This document shows, one piece after another, positions 1-10,854 of a DNA stretch of 64,000 nucleotides. The DNA lies in NCBI RefSeq assembly GCF_027943255.1, contig NC_072896.1:45658501-45722500 (forward strand), read 5' to 3'. Below the pieces are notes generated by a model. That model saw only the letters and a program-made list of their open reading frames with translations. It ran no database searches and was not told where the DNA came from. The first letter of the stretch is position 1. Each line of letters opens with the position of its first letter. A program made the translations under genes and the position numbers. Origin of the DNA: Anastrepha obliqua (lineage: Eukaryota; Arthropoda; Insecta; Diptera; Tephritidae).

Positions 1-130
1 ATATTGTTATCGGTGTTAATGCTGGTTCTTAAGTAGACGAAGTCCTTTACAACCTCAAAATTACAACTGTCAACAGTGACGTGGGTGCCGATACGCGAGT
101 GCGTCGGTTGTTTGTTTGAAGACAGGAGGT
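1..130 (-). mobile_element. Non-LTR retrotransposon (EN-RT type), RT C-terminal fragment
   Basis: Read on the minus strand the stretch encodes FEVVKDFVYLRTSIN-like sequence, the segment of a reverse transcriptase just after the palm that usually reads DFVYLGTSIN. The same segment recurs at about 11380-11450 in the larger copy on the same strand. It is cut by the window edge, so how much remains upstream cannot be seen. Confidence 0.6.
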
Positions 131-795
131 ACTGAAAATTGGTTCATTAAAAAATCTACTAACTAAATATAACCTCCATACGCGTCAGGAGTGCCATCTC
201 TTTGACTTTGGACATAACTTTCAAACGACCTTGATATATTTTATGTGACCTACTGCTGCAATGATTTTTCTTAATTACATTTCTGGTCCATCCGTATCTG
301 ATTCATTTGATGGCAGTAAGCAGAGAATAAAATTGCTTCCAGTGCCTGCAATAAAAAAACTTTAGTTGTAGTTATTACATTTTTATGTACGTCTATGGAA
401 ACAATACATACGTAAATGATGTGGGATAATTATGATATTTCCTTTCACGTTTTAAGTCCATTCCTCCAATCTTACTGACTTGTGCCTGCGAGCTGCAGAC
501 AAATGTATCACTCTATGTTTGTTCGTGCTCGGGGTTTGGAACCTGTGCACTTCCGCATGGTAGTCACGCAATAACCTTACCTAATTTTTACATGCGCTTT
601 GTCTACCGATCAGAACTGCGTTGCAGCAAAGTTTGCAGCCAACGCCGCTATCTTGACACTTAGAAATTGGGTCAAATGCAAATCTTCAAAAACGTTTAAA
701 CATAATCTATGAGTGGACAGTTACTTGGCGCATAAAATAAAATGAAACAAAACGCGTTGATACTGACTTCACGTAGAATAAAATGTGATATCTTC
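131..795. other. No gene recognised
   Basis: AT-rich DNA with no convincing coding region on either strand and no clear repeat structure. Confidence 0.5.
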
Positions 796-799
796 CACT

Positions 800-1250
800 A
801 TATATATATGGAAGGCAAGCCCCGTATCGTAACATGGCTAAATATCTGGGTTCAACTCTTGACAGCAAAACTCAAATAGAGTGCTCAAGTAAAAAAAGAA
901 AGAGAAGAACTTGAGATTAAATTCATGTTTTGGCTTATGGAAAAACGATCTGCTGTATCCACTTACAATAAAATACTTCTCTACAAGCAAATACTAAAAC
1001 CAATTTGGACGTTTGGCATCCAACCATTGGGTTGCTCAAGTTCTAGCAACATATAAAGGTTCCAGAATAAAGTCTTGCGATGCGCCACTAACGCGCTCTG
1101 GGACATGAGTATGCGCATCTGCGACCTTAAACGCGATCTCGGCGTAGAACCAGTTGCCGTCGTAATTAAAAAAAACTCCCTATTTCATATGCATAAATAG
1201 CCTATCTTATCATGTCAACAGCGAAGCCTCAGCCGTCACCGACCAACACA
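800..1250 (+). mobile_element. Jockey-type non-LTR retrotransposon, RT C-terminal relic
   Basis: Conceptual translation across frameshifts gives KYLGSTLDSKTQI, then KILLYKQILKPIWTFGIQ, LGCSSSSNI and VLRCATNALWDMS. This order (thumb region, YGIQLWG-like motif, NIEIIQRFQ-like motif) is typical of the C-terminal half of Jockey ORF2. Stops and frameshifts make it non-functional, and both ends are truncated. The better-known Jockey motif recurs in the fragment at 38272-38720. Confidence 0.7.
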
Positions 1251-1289
1251 AATTTTTTGAAAGGTTGAAACGCAAAAGGCCGCTGCACC

Positions 1290-2010
1290 TCATGAGGATT
1301 AAATTAAGAATCAATTTAGTTTTTCCCGCTATGACCACCTTTTGCCTTGACTATGGCCCTGAGACGATCCAGAAACGAATCGCAAGCTGCTCGAATGTGA
1401 CTTGCAGGTATTTTGGCCCACTTGAGGACAATGGCTTTTGCTTTTTTCAGTGCCTCGAGACTGATGAATATTTTAGTTCGGACTGCGGTTACAGCGGCCC
1501 AAACCATTACCTGTTGCGTATGCTGCTTCGTGGTGGGCAATCGATGACTCAAATTCTCATATGAACGGTCCGTCAAATAAACCCTATCGTTTTGGGAGTT
1601 TACGAATTGTTCAATTTGAAGAAGTTTCTCGTCAGAAAACACAATGTTCGGGAATTCTTCCCTTTCGACCAAGCGGAGTTGCTTCGCTCTCTCAAGTCTG
1701 ACTTGTTGCTGCGTTGGTATGAGATCGTGCGCCTTTTGGTTCGTGTAAGGCTTAACTTTGAGACCATTTTTCAGTATGCGGCGGATGCTACGGTCACATA
1801 CTTTCAGTTCTTTTGCCATTTGAATGGCACTTCTTCGAGCATTTCGTTCAAGTCACTTCTCACCTTTATAAACCATTTCTCGTGACGTTGCAGTCTTTTG
1901 ATGACCACCTCCATGACGTTTCGCGATGCTACCAGTATCTGCAGTATCATTTCTTTTTTCGCGTTTACTCTCGGCAAAATGCTTCCGAGCGCTTGTAAAC
2001 AATACACAGG
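1290..2010 (-). mobile_element. maT-type (DD37D-like) mariner transposase relic
   Basis: Reading leftwards from about 2007 the frames give an HTH region (MAKELKVCDRSIRRILKNG), then FSDEKLLQIEQFVNSQNDRVYL, which carries the first catalytic Asp in SDEK, then VMVWAAVTA. The second and third catalytic regions are missing: the sequence jumps to KAIVLKWAKIPASHIRAACD and KAKGGHS. It is closely related to the copies at 8496-9475 and 50559-51789. Several frameshifts and no recognised terminal repeats make it an inactive internal-deletion copy. Confidence 0.75.
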
Positions 2011-2029
2011 ACTGTCATTTAGCCAACTA

Positions 2030-3640
2030 GGTTAGGTTAGGTTAGGTTGAAGCGGTTGTCCTGTGGGACACACTCAGGCTCATAGCCCATTGTGATGCCG
2101 CGTGGGGATTTTGTCCCTATTCCTCCCTAAACCAGTGTGTGCTTTTTAAAAATTTTAAAATATCTCTGATTTCTATAGAACTGAAATCTTCCAACTCATC
2201 AAAAAATTGTTCACCCAGAATAGTAAACCTGCGTCTGGATAGAGCAGGAGAGTGGCACAATAGGTGCGAGATTGTCTCTTCCTCGTCCTCATCTAGGCAA
2301 CTTCTGCACACCCATCCTTTGGGCATGCCTACCTATTAGGCAGTGCCTCGTTATGACTGAGATTAATGTGCTAAGACTGTGTTTATTTTGGCTTAGCAGA
2401 GATTCTGTGCGTTTAGCATTTAGAGTCGGCCACAGTTGACGGGCGATTTTGCAGGTGGCTTCATTACGCCATCTTTCGTTTGCTTTCTTTCGATTTCTTC
2501 AAGGATGAGTAGCTTACATGTTTGTAAGGGTATCCCTATGTCATTGTCTATGTATTCATCGATCAACTTGATCCCGAGTCTCGCTAGATCATCGGTTCTA
2601 CAGTTACCCTCAATATCGCGATGGCCAGGAACCCTTGTTACCTTTAGGTGAAATGACTCAGCCATGTCGTTGAGAGATGTGCGGCATTTCATGGATACCT
2701 TGGAGATTGTCGACTGTTTTGTGAGGGATTTTATCGTCGCTTGGCTATCAGTAAATGTAGATAAATGTAGTAGATGTAGAAATCATTTCCGGATATCGCA
2801 TGACACTGTATCAGTGTCGCGGCTTTTATTATTGTCATCAGTTCAGACACTACAGTAGTCGCGGAGCCGAAAACTGAAGGAAATCCCCAGATGTTCGGAA
2901 TATACACCTCCGAACACCCTGCCCTCGAGCTTTGAGACATCTGTGTATACATGGATGGACTCGCCCTGTCTTACATCGTTCCGTTCCCACTCTTCCCTTG
3001 AGGGTAGATGGGTCATAAACGATGTAATGGCAAGTATAGGCGGGAGTGCATAGTCCACTAGTCCGGGAAGCCCCAAAGTGCCAGCCAGAATTTTACCGTG
3101 ACCATAATCCGTGTTTGACCACTTATTTAGAGTGTTCAGCCTTATGCTGCGTGCGTTATGTATTGCCTGCAGATCTACCGGAAGGAAGTTTAGTGTCGCA
3201 TATAACGATTTCGAGGGTGTGGTTGACATGGCGCCGGCTATCAGAACAGATGCTAGTCTTTGAATCTTGTCAAGCTTTTTGATGTTCACACCCTTCTGAA
3301 GGGCATCCCACCATATTACAATACCATAGTAGAGAATTGGAATAACCACTGCTGTGTAGAGCCAATGTATCATTCTGGGTTCCTATCCCCATTTCTTCCC
3401 AATAAGCCTTCCGCAGGAGTACATTGCGGTCATAGCTTTGCGTGCTCTGTCTGCGACTGTGAGCCCCCAATTTAGCTTCCTATCTAGTACAAGTCCTAGA
3501 TATTTTGCCCTTTCTATTACTCTAAGTGGTTTCCCTCCTGGGAATATTTGTTGAAGAGCAGGTGTTTTGTGTTCCCTACTAAACAGTATCATATCCGTTC
3601 TTTGCGGATTTACTTCTAGTCCTCTTAGTCAACTAACAGA
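2030..3640 (-). mobile_element. LOA-type non-LTR retrotransposon, 5'-truncated, with RNase H
   Basis: From about 3640 leftwards the minus strand encodes the RT thumb (GLEVNPQRTDMILFSREHK, AKYLGLVLDRKLNW), the LYTAVVIPILYYGIVIWWDA block, then an RNase H domain (HVYTDVSKLEGRVFGG; later VTRVPGHRDIEGNCRTDDLA) and a C-terminal zinc-knuckle-like CRSCLDEDEEETISHLLC. That order matches the LOA/I-group ORF2, which carries RNase H after RT. The 3' end is a short AGGTTA repeat at about 2034-2048. Stops and frameshifts break it into at least four pieces. It resembles the better preserved plus-strand copy at 39080-40704. Confidence 0.8.
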
Positions 3641-3680
3641 CAGGTGATGCCCGTGCATCAGCTGCACGAGCGGTCTGAAG

Positions 3681-3710
3681 TTGGTTACACTTCGAGTGCC
3701 GGACGCTGTA
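3681..3710. mobile_element. Solo terminal inverted repeat of a mariner-like element
   Basis: The 30 bp ending in GCTGTA are, in reverse complement, almost the same as the left end of the maT element beginning at 8496; 21 consecutive bases are identical. The piece ends in TA, as expected at a Tc1/mariner boundary. No transposase is attached, so it looks like a stranded end. Confidence 0.5.
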
Positions 3711-3712
3711 AT

Positions 3713-4753
3713 ATGAATTTCTCTATGAAATCTCAATCTCTTAAATGATGCTACACTTTCGCTTTTCCCTGCAGGGAAATACCACTTATGAAAATGTGTA
3801 AGGATTTGCCGTTGTAATGTGTAGTTGTTGAGCCTATATCTTATTATATAATTAAGTACAAAGGTGTATGTATTTGTAGCTATTGAAATATTTCCATGTG
3901 TGCATACCTATGCATTGCATACTCATATGTTTGTTGGTATGTACATACTTACATACCTATTTTACTCATCAATTGCTTGTTATCCAATTGTCGTGCTTTC
4001 AAATTGCATAAAAGTCTAAATAAATGTAATATTTACGCATGTATGTGTATGTATGTGTATATTTGCATAAGTATTGTAATTTACAGCAAAAATTAATTAC
4101 TTCACACGTCATTATGGCAAAGCAATCAAAATAGTGGCTTATCTCCTATAAATAATTGCAAAATTCCAGCATAAGTTTTAATTTACTCTAAGCGGACAAA
4201 TACCGGCACGCACATCTACGTACATACATACGTTACATGGGTTACAATGCTATGTTTACATATTTTATTAATTTATTACGAGCAGGAGCGTACATACATA
4301 TTTATCCTTATATACATGCCTACACATCAAATCCGGCCATCAAATCCACCCATACCGAAGTGATTCGCTTCTAGTGGGTTTAGAATTGCGATTTCTTAAC
4401 GTTCCCTCGATTTTCCATTTAAACAACCGCTGAGTTTCATACCATAGTTCGGAACTGGTACAAAATTTATTATTATTATTATTAATTTTATTAGGCATAA
4501 TTAAAATAGCAATTAATATTGAGCACTATCGCATTTGTTTTACAACAATGTTTGCCAACTCCGCATATAATCGGTTCAATGTTATTTCAAAAGCGTCTGT
4601 TGTGGATTTTTAATTTCATGACAAAGCTACGATGGAGAGAATAATGGTGCTCACACTCACCGACGTAAAGGCAGGCCCCTGTCAGCTCTTACGATGAAAC
4701 TAATGAGAGCCCCATATAAATGAGAAATTACCACCCTTCCTTCCGTAGTATAG
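3713..4753. repeat. Gene-free AT-rich DNA with microsatellites
   Basis: Contains runs of alternating GTATGTAT-type repeats at about 3940-4060, TACATACATA at 4220 and 4290, and an ATT trinucleotide run at about 4469-4492. No coding region is supported. Confidence 0.6.
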
Positions 4754-5724
4754 TAAAGGGTTTTCCAATAAGAGGTGTTATTTGAGATTTTTTCCCGTGA
4801 AAGATCAATGGTTTCGTGGCTTGTGTGGCACGTAGCGCCATTCTAAAATGTTCTATAAAAGTTGTCCAGATCAATACCATCCAATTCCGGCCATAAAAAA
4901 TCGTTAATCATCTCTCGATAGCGCAATTCATTCAGCGTAACTGTTGCTGCAGCTTCATTTTCGAAAAAGTAAGATCCAATGACTCCGCCGTACCATAAAC
5001 CGCACCAAACAGTCACACATTGAGGATAGAAAGGCATTTCCACAAAAAACTCTTGGATTTTCTGAGCCCCAGATCCAACGTATTTGCTTGTTGATGAAGC
5101 CACCGAAGTGGTGATGAGGCCCATCATCACTCAAGATGATTTTTCGATGGAATTCCAGATCATTTTCATGCATTTCAACGACCCAATCAGCAAAGACACG
5201 ACGTTGTTGATGATTGGCCGACTTGAGTTCTTGTGTTAACTGGACTTTATAAGCCTTAAGACCCACATATTTATGCAAAATACGGTGTAATGACGTTTGT
5301 GGAATACCTAATTCCAAAGAACGACGAGGAATGGACAAACCTGGGTTTTCTTCAACCCTTTCGGCTACAACAGCAATATGTTCGGCTGTTCTTGAGCAAC
5401 GTGCACAGATTTTATTCGTCACATCACTAACTTTTCCCAACAGCTCGTATTTTTTCACCAATTTCTGTATTGTGGTCCGACAAGGTGCTTCACGATGACT
5501 CAAAAATGTTCGTGTTTTACGAACCGTCTCTGCCAAATTTTCTCCAATTTTATAGTGAATTTTAATAATCTCAGTGCGTTGTTTAAGCGTATTTCGTTAC
5601 ATTTTTATTAATGGCGTAGTTTCTACTTCTACTTATCAAATATCAAAAAATGACAGCTTCAAAAGAGACATCTACCGAAATAGCGGGCTATTCAATATAA
5701 CACCTAATATTGGAAAACCCTTTA
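4754..5724 (-). mobile_element. DD41D (rosa-type) mariner with both terminal repeats
   Basis: The 971-bp unit starts with TA then AAGGGTTTTCCAATAAGAGG and ends with the inverted copy (two or three mismatches over about 26 bp) next to TA. The minus strand encodes the N-terminal HTH half of a transposase (ELGIPQTSLHRILHKYVGLK, LTQELKSANHQQRRVFADWV), then ILSDDGPHHHFGGFINKQ, where the usual SDEAHF is damaged, and VTVWCGLWYGGVIGSYFFENEA. The catalytic C-terminal half with the second and third Asp is deleted. A sister copy enters the window edge at 63763. Confidence 0.85.
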
Positions 5725-5929
5725 TTTTCTGCTATCACGTGTTTTTAAGTCAATCAATAATCATCGAGAGCTTTACGATGGTTAAGGTACTGAAAAATTT
5801 AAAGAACGGAGCGCGAAACGAAGAAAAATTTTCTCAACACGATTGTCACTTCATCCAACAGAAGATGTGTTGACAGTCTGACATGTAACGCTACAAAGAG
5901 AATTTGGCCAAACTGCTTCTGTGGTATCA

Positions 5930-5994
5930 CAATGGATCGGCGACTGTGTAAGTGAGTAGGTTTAGAGACCGACTGCCACTTCTACCTCCAACAA
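5930..5994 (+). mobile_element. LOA-type retrotransposon 3' tail fragment
   Basis: GGTATCACAATGG followed by a diverged run ending in GACCGACTGCCAC matches the 3' tail of the LOA-type copy at about 40630-40700 (GGTATCACAATGG then GACCGACTACCAC). Only the tail is present. Confidence 0.5.
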
Positions 5995-6170
5995 AACGGA
6001 TGCTGATGGTCTTACAGTTATTCTTCTCAAACATTTTTCTTCTCTTGCTCTGCCCCTCAAGTGAATTTTCAATAAATCCTTAGCCTCTCGTATATTTATA
6101 GGTGAATTAAAATTAGCAATTCTGAAGAACTCGGCGTATCTAAATTATTTGAAAATATTGTCAAAGAAAA

Positions 6171-6497
6171 TACAGGGTTGGCCATATTAAACTGACCCAT
6201 GTGATTATTAAAAAAATATGGAAAAAGAAACATTTTTTTGTGTTTCATTGTGAAAAACATTTAATTTAGTTCAAGGAGATTCGTTTACATCACTTTTTGA
6301 ATATGATATCGCGCAAGTGGTCGCCCTTAGCTCGTACAGCTGAACAATTTCAGCGCGTTCTATTGGGGTGTACTGTTTCATGGTATAAATCTCCTTCGAC
6401 TGACGCTTCCAACGCGGTATGTCATTAGCTGATCTGAAATTACAGTAAAAAGTTATAGGGTTACTCAATGGGTCAGTTTAATATGGCCAACCCTGTA
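6171..6497. mobile_element. MITE with 30-bp terminal inverted repeats (MITE1)
   Basis: The 327-bp unit begins TACAGGGTTGGCCATATTAA and ends with its inverted copy; about 30 of 31 bases match. TA lies at both ends. The interior keeps a scrap of Tc1/mariner transposase N-terminus on the minus strand (MKQYTPIERAEIVQLYELR), so it is an internally deleted derivative. It sits in the RT region of the retroelement at 5995-8215. Confidence 0.85.
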
Positions 6498-6743
6498 AAT
6501 ATCTGACAGTTAAAACAGTCATACCAGCAGGGCTTTGTTCCAGTTAGATCCACAGTTCTTAATTTAGCTGTTTTCGTGGAAAACTGTATTGCAGCTTTCT
6601 CAGTAAGGCTATAAGTCGACAGAATTTATATTCACTTTGCAAAGGGATTCGATAAAGTATCACATAAAACTTTATTAGATAAACTTCTATATCTGGGTTT
6701 TTACTCAGCTGTTCTAGATAGGATGCGATCTTACTTATGTATG

Positions 6744-7030
6744 TACAGAATTGCCCATATTCGATGGACCCGACGGATTTCGATGACTCTTTGGGCCCAT
6801 TCCAAACGACGAGGCTTGTCCGCAGGCAACAATCTTTGCGTCAATTGAATCTTGTACCGGAATAAATGCAAATCAATGCGGATAATTCGTTGTAAAGTGG
6901 TCGTCCGAGCAATGCCCAAAAATCTGCTTGGACTAACGCTTCCAACGCGATATGTTATTAAGCGATATGACGTCTCTGTCAAAAGATACAGGATTGCCAG
7001 ATGGGTCCGCCGAATATTGGCAACCCTGTA
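6744..7030. mobile_element. Second MITE of related family (MITE2)
   Basis: The left end TACAGAATTGCCCATATTCG and the inverted right end (ACAGGGTTGCCAATATTCGG) agree at about 21 of 26 positions, with TA at both ends. The interior carries a minus-strand HTH remnant (IARTTTLQRIIRIDLHLFRYK, LTQRLLPADKPRRLEWAQRV) of Tc1/mariner type. The ends differ from MITE1 but share the ACAGGGTTG core. Confidence 0.7.
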
Positions 7031-7334
7031 ATAGACGTTGTATAGTTTCCGTTGATGATGCTTGGTCTGCACCTTTCTCTGCGCACTCTGATGTACTCAA
7101 GGAAGTATATTAGCCTTTTGCTTCTTGTTTTATTTATCAATGATATAAGTAGTCGTTTTTCTTTTGCCAAAATCCTTGTGTATGCAGATGATTAAAAATA
7201 TATTCCATTATTTCAAGCTCGGTAGATTTATATACGCTGATCTTAACAGTTTTAATAATTGATGTAGCTCCTCTTGAGATTATCGCTTAAAATTAAAAAG
7301 TGTTTTAAGCTCACGTTTTCAAAAATAACCAACA

Positions 7335-7630
7335 TAACCAGATAATCCTGGGACTCCACGACATTCAGTTTCCAATCTTGTAGCTGTGCTTTCCGGTCAT
7401 GGGGCGATCGGCACTCACGAAGAAAAGCCCGTAAATGTCCGGGTTTGACAGCCAGACGATTAAGGTTACTGGGTGCTCCTTTCTTCGACAGCCTGGGGCA
7501 GTGCTCCAACCTAAATATCGTCAACCTTCTCCATTACATTAACAGCTCTGATATGAAAACGGCTCTTTCGTGCCACTTGGTAGTGTCAGACTGGTACTTC
7601 AACCATTTTCCTACCTGTCTGGATTTATTA
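7335..7630 (+). mobile_element. LOA-type 3'-end fragment inside the CR1-like element
   Basis: The sequence parallels 61790-62110 and 24060-24400: a shared stretch with TTTCCAATCTTGTAGCTGTG, CGATCGGCACTCACG, AAATGTCCGGGTTTG, GACGATTAAGG and GACTGGTACTTCAACC. These are the last few hundred bases of a LOA-type ORF2 and 3' UTR. RT homology of the surrounding element resumes after it. Confidence 0.65.
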
Positions 7631-8495
7631 ACCATATAGATTTTATTCTATCTAAAGCCTACCCTATTCTGTGTTTTATAAGAAGTAACAGCTCGAACTG
7701 CAGAACCTTATACTCTCACTGCATTTGTTCGGTCTATAAGTACATTAGAAGATGTTGAGCTTATTTGGAGACCTTACCACCAATTCTCTATCGGCACAAT
7801 AGAACTAGTTCAAAAAGCTTTTCTTAGTATGCTCTATCTTCCCTGAAATTTTCTAATCCTGTCTCATTATAAAAATCCCACTTACTTCGAATTAGTCTTA
7901 AACAGCTTGAAAGTAGAAGATCGATTTTGTCGCTGTCTTTTTCGTTTAATATTATCAAGAGGGAAATTGACTGTTCCTCTCTTCTAAAAATGTTTACCTT
8001 TTCGGTTCCTAACAAGTTTTTACGTAATAAATGAGCGCGGAGATGGTTAAGACATCTCGGTCATTTACAACGGGAAGAAAAGCACATACGCTCAGTCCAA
8101 TCCAGTTCTATCTTAAGTTCCGAACTTGGTGTAGATGAGGTACTGTGATGAGTAGTACCCTCTAGACCTAAAATACCATGAAATCGAAGTACAAACCTCC
8201 AATAAATCTATCTATCTATATACGTTCCATGTGAATGTAGATATGTCTGCAATGCTCCTATTCAATTCAATTCTCGCTCCCTTCATGAACTCAATGAGAT
8301 CTCGAATTCTATTAAATTCGATTTTACTTATCTAAACTATCTTTTTCTCCTCAATTAAACTGTGTATTTTAATTTAACTTTTTGATAACGATATTTTTGT
8401 AGTCAGTAAGAAAGATTGTTTATTGACCTCGGAATAAATAAACTAATCTTCAATGCAATAAATATTTTCGACAATTGGCATATCACAGCTTAACC

Positions 8496-9475
8496 TACAG
8501 GGCTCGGCACTCGAAGTGTAACCAATTAAAAAGGACATAAATTTAGTTTGGAAAATGACTTCTATTCAATTCAAAGGATCAATTTACTTTTGCTCGATAT
8601 GACCACCTTTTACCCTACCTATGGCCTTGAGATGGTCCAGAAAAGAATCGCAAGCTGCCCAAAAGTCACTTGAAGGTATTTTGGCCCACTCGTGGGCAAT
8701 GGCTTTTTTCAGCGTCTCGAGACTGGTGAATCTTTTAGTTTGAACCTTGCTCTCCAAAATGGCTCAAAGAGAACAATCCATCGGATTCGCGTCTGGTAAA
8801 TTTGAGAGCCATTGTGTGCACGTTATGAAGTTCGGAATGTTGCTTTTTAGTCATTCTTGGTTCACTTGAGCTTTGTGTGATGGTACCGAGTCCTGTTGAA
8901 ATTTCCATGGCCGGCTTGAAATGTTTGTCTGCCCACGGCTTCAAATCAACCTCCAGAATACTTTCCAGATAATATTTCGCATTTACCTTGACGCCAGGCT
9001 CGCTGAAAACAATTGGAGAGCGGTTACAGTGTTCGAAACTATTACCTGTGGCGGGTGCTGCCTCCTGGTGGCCAATCGATAATTTGAAAAATTCTCTCGT
9101 CAGAAAACACAATGTTAAGAAATTACCCACTTTCGACCAAACGAAGAAACTCCTTTGCTCTCTCAAGTCTGTTGCTACTTTTGGATCTTGTAAGGCTTGA
9201 CTTTGAGATCATTTTTCAGTATGCGGCGGATGTTACGGTCAGATATTTTCAGATCTTTCGTCATTTGATTAGCACATCGTCCGGGATTTCACTCAAGTCG
9301 CTTCTTCACTTTTTGAACCATTTCACGTTCAGTCTTTTGATGACTACATCCACGACGTTTCGCGATGCTCTCAGTATCATTGTGATGATTAATCGCGCTG
9401 TTGGCGAGAATTTTTTGCAAAAAAATGAATTAAAAAATTTGGTCTCTCTCGCTGCCCTGGGGTTCACATTATGAC
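8496..9475 (-). mobile_element. maT-type mariner, left end intact, frameshifted transposase
   Basis: It begins with TACAGGGCTCGGCACTCG-type end. On the minus strand the frames give the C-terminal half: VKVNAKYYLESILEVDLKPWADKHF, then a region equivalent to QQDSxPSH (KFQQDSVPSHKAQVN in the shifted frame), PNFITCTQWLSNLPDANPMD-like text around 8800, and GLFSLSHFGEQGSN. Further right come KNCVF/DEKIFQIIDW-like pieces and an HTH. Multiple frameshifts are present and no right-hand terminal repeat is seen. Confidence 0.65.
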
Positions 9476-10854
9476 TTTATTTTGCGTACACGGCGCCCGA
9501 TTTTCTACGTTTCTCCCGTGTTTTCCCCCTTTTTCTTCTTTTATGGTGGAAATGCCGAATGATAGTCACGCTTAAAGCCTCAAAATCTCTTCGTAATGTC
9601 TTTAACCAGCAACTTACTGCATCAAAAGCCGTTGCTAATATGGGTATCAAAGTTTTCTAGTGCTTCAGCAGAAGCACTGATTCCAAAAATCACGGTTTTC
9701 CCGCAGCGACTGTATACGCAAGTGTCCCTGAGATTATGAGCAAATATTTTTCTCATCTCAGCAACTTGCGGTCAATGATTTTTCCAATGTTTACCAGTAT
9801 TTACTAATATGTTTGGATGTCGTAAAACTAGAGATACAAGTGTGTTTACTTTCGCGTAAGTGCTCTTTTTCATTACACTTTCGAGAGTATTTGTTTGAGC
9901 GCATCTATTGTAAATATAAATATAACAAATAAGCAGAAAAGTACTCGCAAAGAATGCGTTTTGTGGCACTTCACTTCACTGCAACTAAAAGTTATTGCTC
10001 GAAAGCAACAAAATCACCACAACAATTACAACAGCAGCCATCGAAAGAAGCGCAGACTGCTGCGGCAGAAGCAGCCAACACTTACTACATACCTAAATAC
10101 CTACATACCTATATCCTGGATCGTTTTAAGTTGAATGTAGAGTGGATGTTGGGGAAGTGTCCTTCCACGCTCGAGACGTACATCGTATATTACTTCAAAA
10201 CGTACACAAAAGTACAAATGGCAATTGTCCTAGAACAATAAACTTTAATGAAAGCGAAGTAGTAAGAAAATAACAAAAGAATACTGCCACAACGGGCAAA
10301 AAAGAAAACAAAAATCAAAACAATAATAACAGCTAGAAATGAATGAATGAACGAATGAGCGGGCAGAAGCAATAGTTTTTTAGTATCAGACAGCGTTACA
10401 AGAGACAACCCAGTTTAAAGGAGTGTGAATGAAAACGTACATACGCACGACTAGTCCCACAGTGACCAGAAATTCCATGCCTCAATTATTCGGAATTCCA
10501 TATCTTTCGGTGTTATTCAAAAGGGCCACAAAACCTCAAATTTGTGCTGTAAAATGTAACAGCGTCTGTTCGGGCATATGAAGTAGAAGCCTGGGTGAAA
10601 AGTATCCCATGAGGCTGTTCTTGTGCTATTTGAGACGACGTTTGCTGCAGCTGTGGTGACTGCAAAGAAAACGAAAGCGTTTATCACTGCACGTGCTGGC
10701 GAGGACAACAAGGCATTCAATTCATCAGATCCAGATTTCTCAGATTCATCCAGATCCATCAGATTCAGTATTCTAGCGGGTCTAGGTTCAGTGAACATCC
10801 ATGAATTTGTAAGCTTCATTTTTTTCTCGTTAATTGGCGCGATAACCGCTTAGG
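9476..10854. other. No gene recognised
   Basis: One open frame at 9954-10241 is rich in Gln, Ala and Ser (QQLQQQPSKEAQ) and shares no family motif I recognise; it lies over a CAACAG-rich tract, so it is probably fortuitous. A hexamer-like repeat of CAGATCCA/CAGATTCA lies at 10725-10770. No other feature is supported. Confidence 0.4.

Larger units (their letters stand above)
5995..8215 (+). mobile_element. CR1/Jockey-like non-LTR retrotransposon RT relic, host of nested insertions
   Basis: Translation in pieces gives RT motifs in proper order: DADGLTVILLKHFSSLALPLK and FNKSLASRIF before 6100; KLFENIVKEN just before 6171; QQGFVPVRSTVLNLAVF at about 6530; HFAKGFDKVSHKTLLDKLLYLGF (the DFSKAFDKV motif) at about 6640; PFSAHSDV at 7080; LVYADD-like sequence at 7180; LSLKIKKCFKLTFSKI at about 7280; and SFVRS-like plus LIWRPYHQFSIGTIELVQKAFL at 7700-7830. 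It has no RNase H. It is interrupted by two MITEs (6171-6497, 6744-7030) and a LOA-type fragment (about 7335-7630). Tail runs into TCTATCTATC at about 8205. Confidence 0.7.

Noticed and set aside
1592..1885. Plus-strand open frame over the maT relic
   Set aside because: Antisense shadow of the transposase frame, no independent support.
9954..10241. Gln/Ala-rich open frame as a host exon
   Set aside because: CAACAG-rich low complexity DNA, no domain, no splice or start context that stands out.
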